DNA from: CAZWVM01 sp964637705
Lineage (GTDB): Bacteria; UBA8481
Reading direction: 5' to 3'
Length of the DNA stretch: 6,526 nucleotides
Assembly (NCBI GenBank): GCA_964637705.1
Contig: CAZWVM010000193.1
Coordinates: 1 to 6,526, forward strand
The notes below the pieces were generated by a model. It did no database searches. It was not told the DNA's origin and saw only the letters and a list, made by a program, of their open reading frames with translations. This document shows positions 5,643 through 6,526 of this stretch, piece by piece. Each line of letters begins with the position of its first letter. Position 1 is the first letter of the stretch. The translations under genes were made by a program, and so were the position numbers.

Positions 5643-6526
5643 GATCGATGACCGGGTACGGGATCCACCGCTCCTCGAGCGCGGGGGTGTCCCTGGAGAT
5701 CGAGATCCGCTCGTGGAACCACAAGGGCTTCGACGTGCAGTTCCGCATACCCGACAGCTATTCCTTCCTCGAGCTCTCGCTCCGGGACCGGCTCGCGCGC
5801 GCCGCCCTGCGCGGCAAGGTCTCCTGCGCCGTGCGCCTGCGGGGCGAGATCCCGGGTCGCGAGGTCCGCTACCACGAGGCGCTCATCACGGGCGTCCTCG
5901 CCCCGTTCAAGCGTCTCGCCGAGACCGCGGGGGTCGCGCCCCAGGTCACGCTCTCGGACCTCATCGAGATCCCCGGGGCCCTGGAGGTCACCGAGAATCC
6001 CTCGGACGCGATCTCGGAGCGGATCCGCGCGGGCTTCGACGAGGCGCTCGCGGCATGGGACGCGACGCGCGTCACCGAGGGCGCACGGATGAGCGAGGCG
6101 ATCCGCGAGCAGGCCGAGGCCCTGAAGTCCGCCGCCGCGCGGATCGAGGCCCGCTGCGGGACGGCCGTCCTCGAGCAGAAGCAGAAGATCCGCGCCCGGA
6201 TCGTCGAGCTTCTCGAGGGCGCCGCGGCGGAACGGGACGAGAAGCGGATCGAGATGGAGGCGGCGCTCCTGGCGGAGAAGGGCGACATCAAGGAGGAGCA
6301 GGTGAGGCTCAAGGCGCTCCTCGCGCGGCTCGAACGCCTCGCGCGGCCCGCCGCCGCCGGGCCGGCCGTGCAGGTCGGCCCCGAGGTCCAGTTCGTCCTG
6401 CAGGAGCTCCTGCGCGAGACCAACACCACCGGCTCCAAGAGCCAGGACCTCGAGATCATCCAGTCCGTCATCGAGGCCAAGACCGCGATCGACCGCATGA
6501 AGGAGCTCTCGGCGAATGTCGTCTGA
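5639..6526 (+). CDS. yicC: YicC-family endoribonuclease
   Basis: A complete 295-aa protein, close to the usual 285-295. The N-terminal YicC domain opens with the hallmark M1-R-S-M-T-G-Y-G, followed by E22-I-R-S-W-N-H-K and R59-G-K-V. The central part is helical and probably coiled (about 145-235), including E147-G-A-R-M and L211-A-E-K-G-D-I-K-E-E-Q-V-R-L. The C-terminal DUF1732 signature is V250-Q-F-V-L-Q-E-L-L-R-E-T-N-T-T-G-S-K-S. E. coli YicC and B. subtilis YloC are reported to be oligomeric endoribonucleases that affect RNA turnover. Two departures from the family are seen: the His after the R-L-x-x motif is Leu here (R223-L-K-A-L-L), and the usual REQxxNxE end is replaced by a short tail ending NVV. 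The ATG overlaps the preceding gene's stop; the TGA is the last codon of the window. gmk and rpoZ often follow this gene elsewhere but lie outside view. Confidence 0.95.
   Translation: MRSMTGYGIHRSSSAGVSLEIEIRSWNHKGFDVQFRIPDSYSFLELSLRDRLARAALRGKVSCAVRLRGEIPGREVRYHEALITGVLAPFKRLAETAGVAPQVTLSDLIEIPGALEVTENPSDAISERIRAGFDEALAAWDATRVTEGARMSEAIREQAEALKSAAARIEARCGTAVLEQKQKIRARIVELLEGAAAERDEKRIEMEAALLAEKGDIKEEQVRLKALLARLERLARPAAAGPAVQVGPEVQFVLQELLRETNTTGSKSQDLEIIQSVIEAKTAIDRMKELSANVV

Noticed and set aside
5869..6498. A 209-codon minus-strand open frame opposite yicC
   Set aside because: It is a Ser/Arg/Ala-rich antisense shadow of a clear YicC protein.

Overview
This is a high-GC bacterial chromosome segment. 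It holds a core transcription/translation operon on the minus strand and the start of a divergent RNA-processing operon on the plus strand. There are no mobile elements, CRISPR arrays, rRNAs or tRNAs. GC-rich codon use, SD-led starts and tightly overlapping genes are uniform throughout, so nothing suggests recent transfer. The order nusA-infB-ylxP(DUF503)-rbfA-DHH phosphoesterase, with DUF503 between infB and rbfA, occurs in Firmicutes, Acidobacteriota, deltaproteobacterial groups and related phyla. With this GC content I lean to an Acidobacteriota-like or other deep-branching high-GC lineage, but the window alone cannot fix the phylum.

Minus strand, read from about 5196 down to 1: a sigma70-type promoter (TTGCCA, 16 nt, TATAAA) and a leader of about 105 nt with a strong hairpin plus U-run. 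Then come nusA (transcription elongation/termination factor), infB (translation initiation factor IF-2), ylxP (DUF503), rbfA (30S maturation factor) and a DHH-family phosphoesterase resembling NrnA, which is cut by the window edge. Junctions are 13 nt, 16 nt, a 1-base TGATG overlap and an 11-base overlap, so all five genes are probably one transcript. rimP, ylxR and ylxQ, usual members of this cluster, are not here. nusA is the first gene.

Plus strand, 5265 to 6526: a 125-aa stand-alone receiver-like protein whose phospho-acceptor Asp appears replaced by Glu, followed with a 4-base ATGA overlap by a complete yicC-family endoribonuclease gene that ends on the last base of the window.

The 208-nt gap between nusA and the receiver gene is the regulatory centre. 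The minus-strand -10 TATAAA overlaps a plus-strand TATACA, so the two operons may share a bidirectional promoter. The nusA leader hairpin looks like an intrinsic terminator placed before a gene whose product acts on hairpin terminators, which suggests autoregulation by attenuation. A 14-codon upstream ORF ends in an ATGA overlap with the nusA start. These leader features and the receiver/YicC pair are the least ordinary parts of an otherwise housekeeping region.
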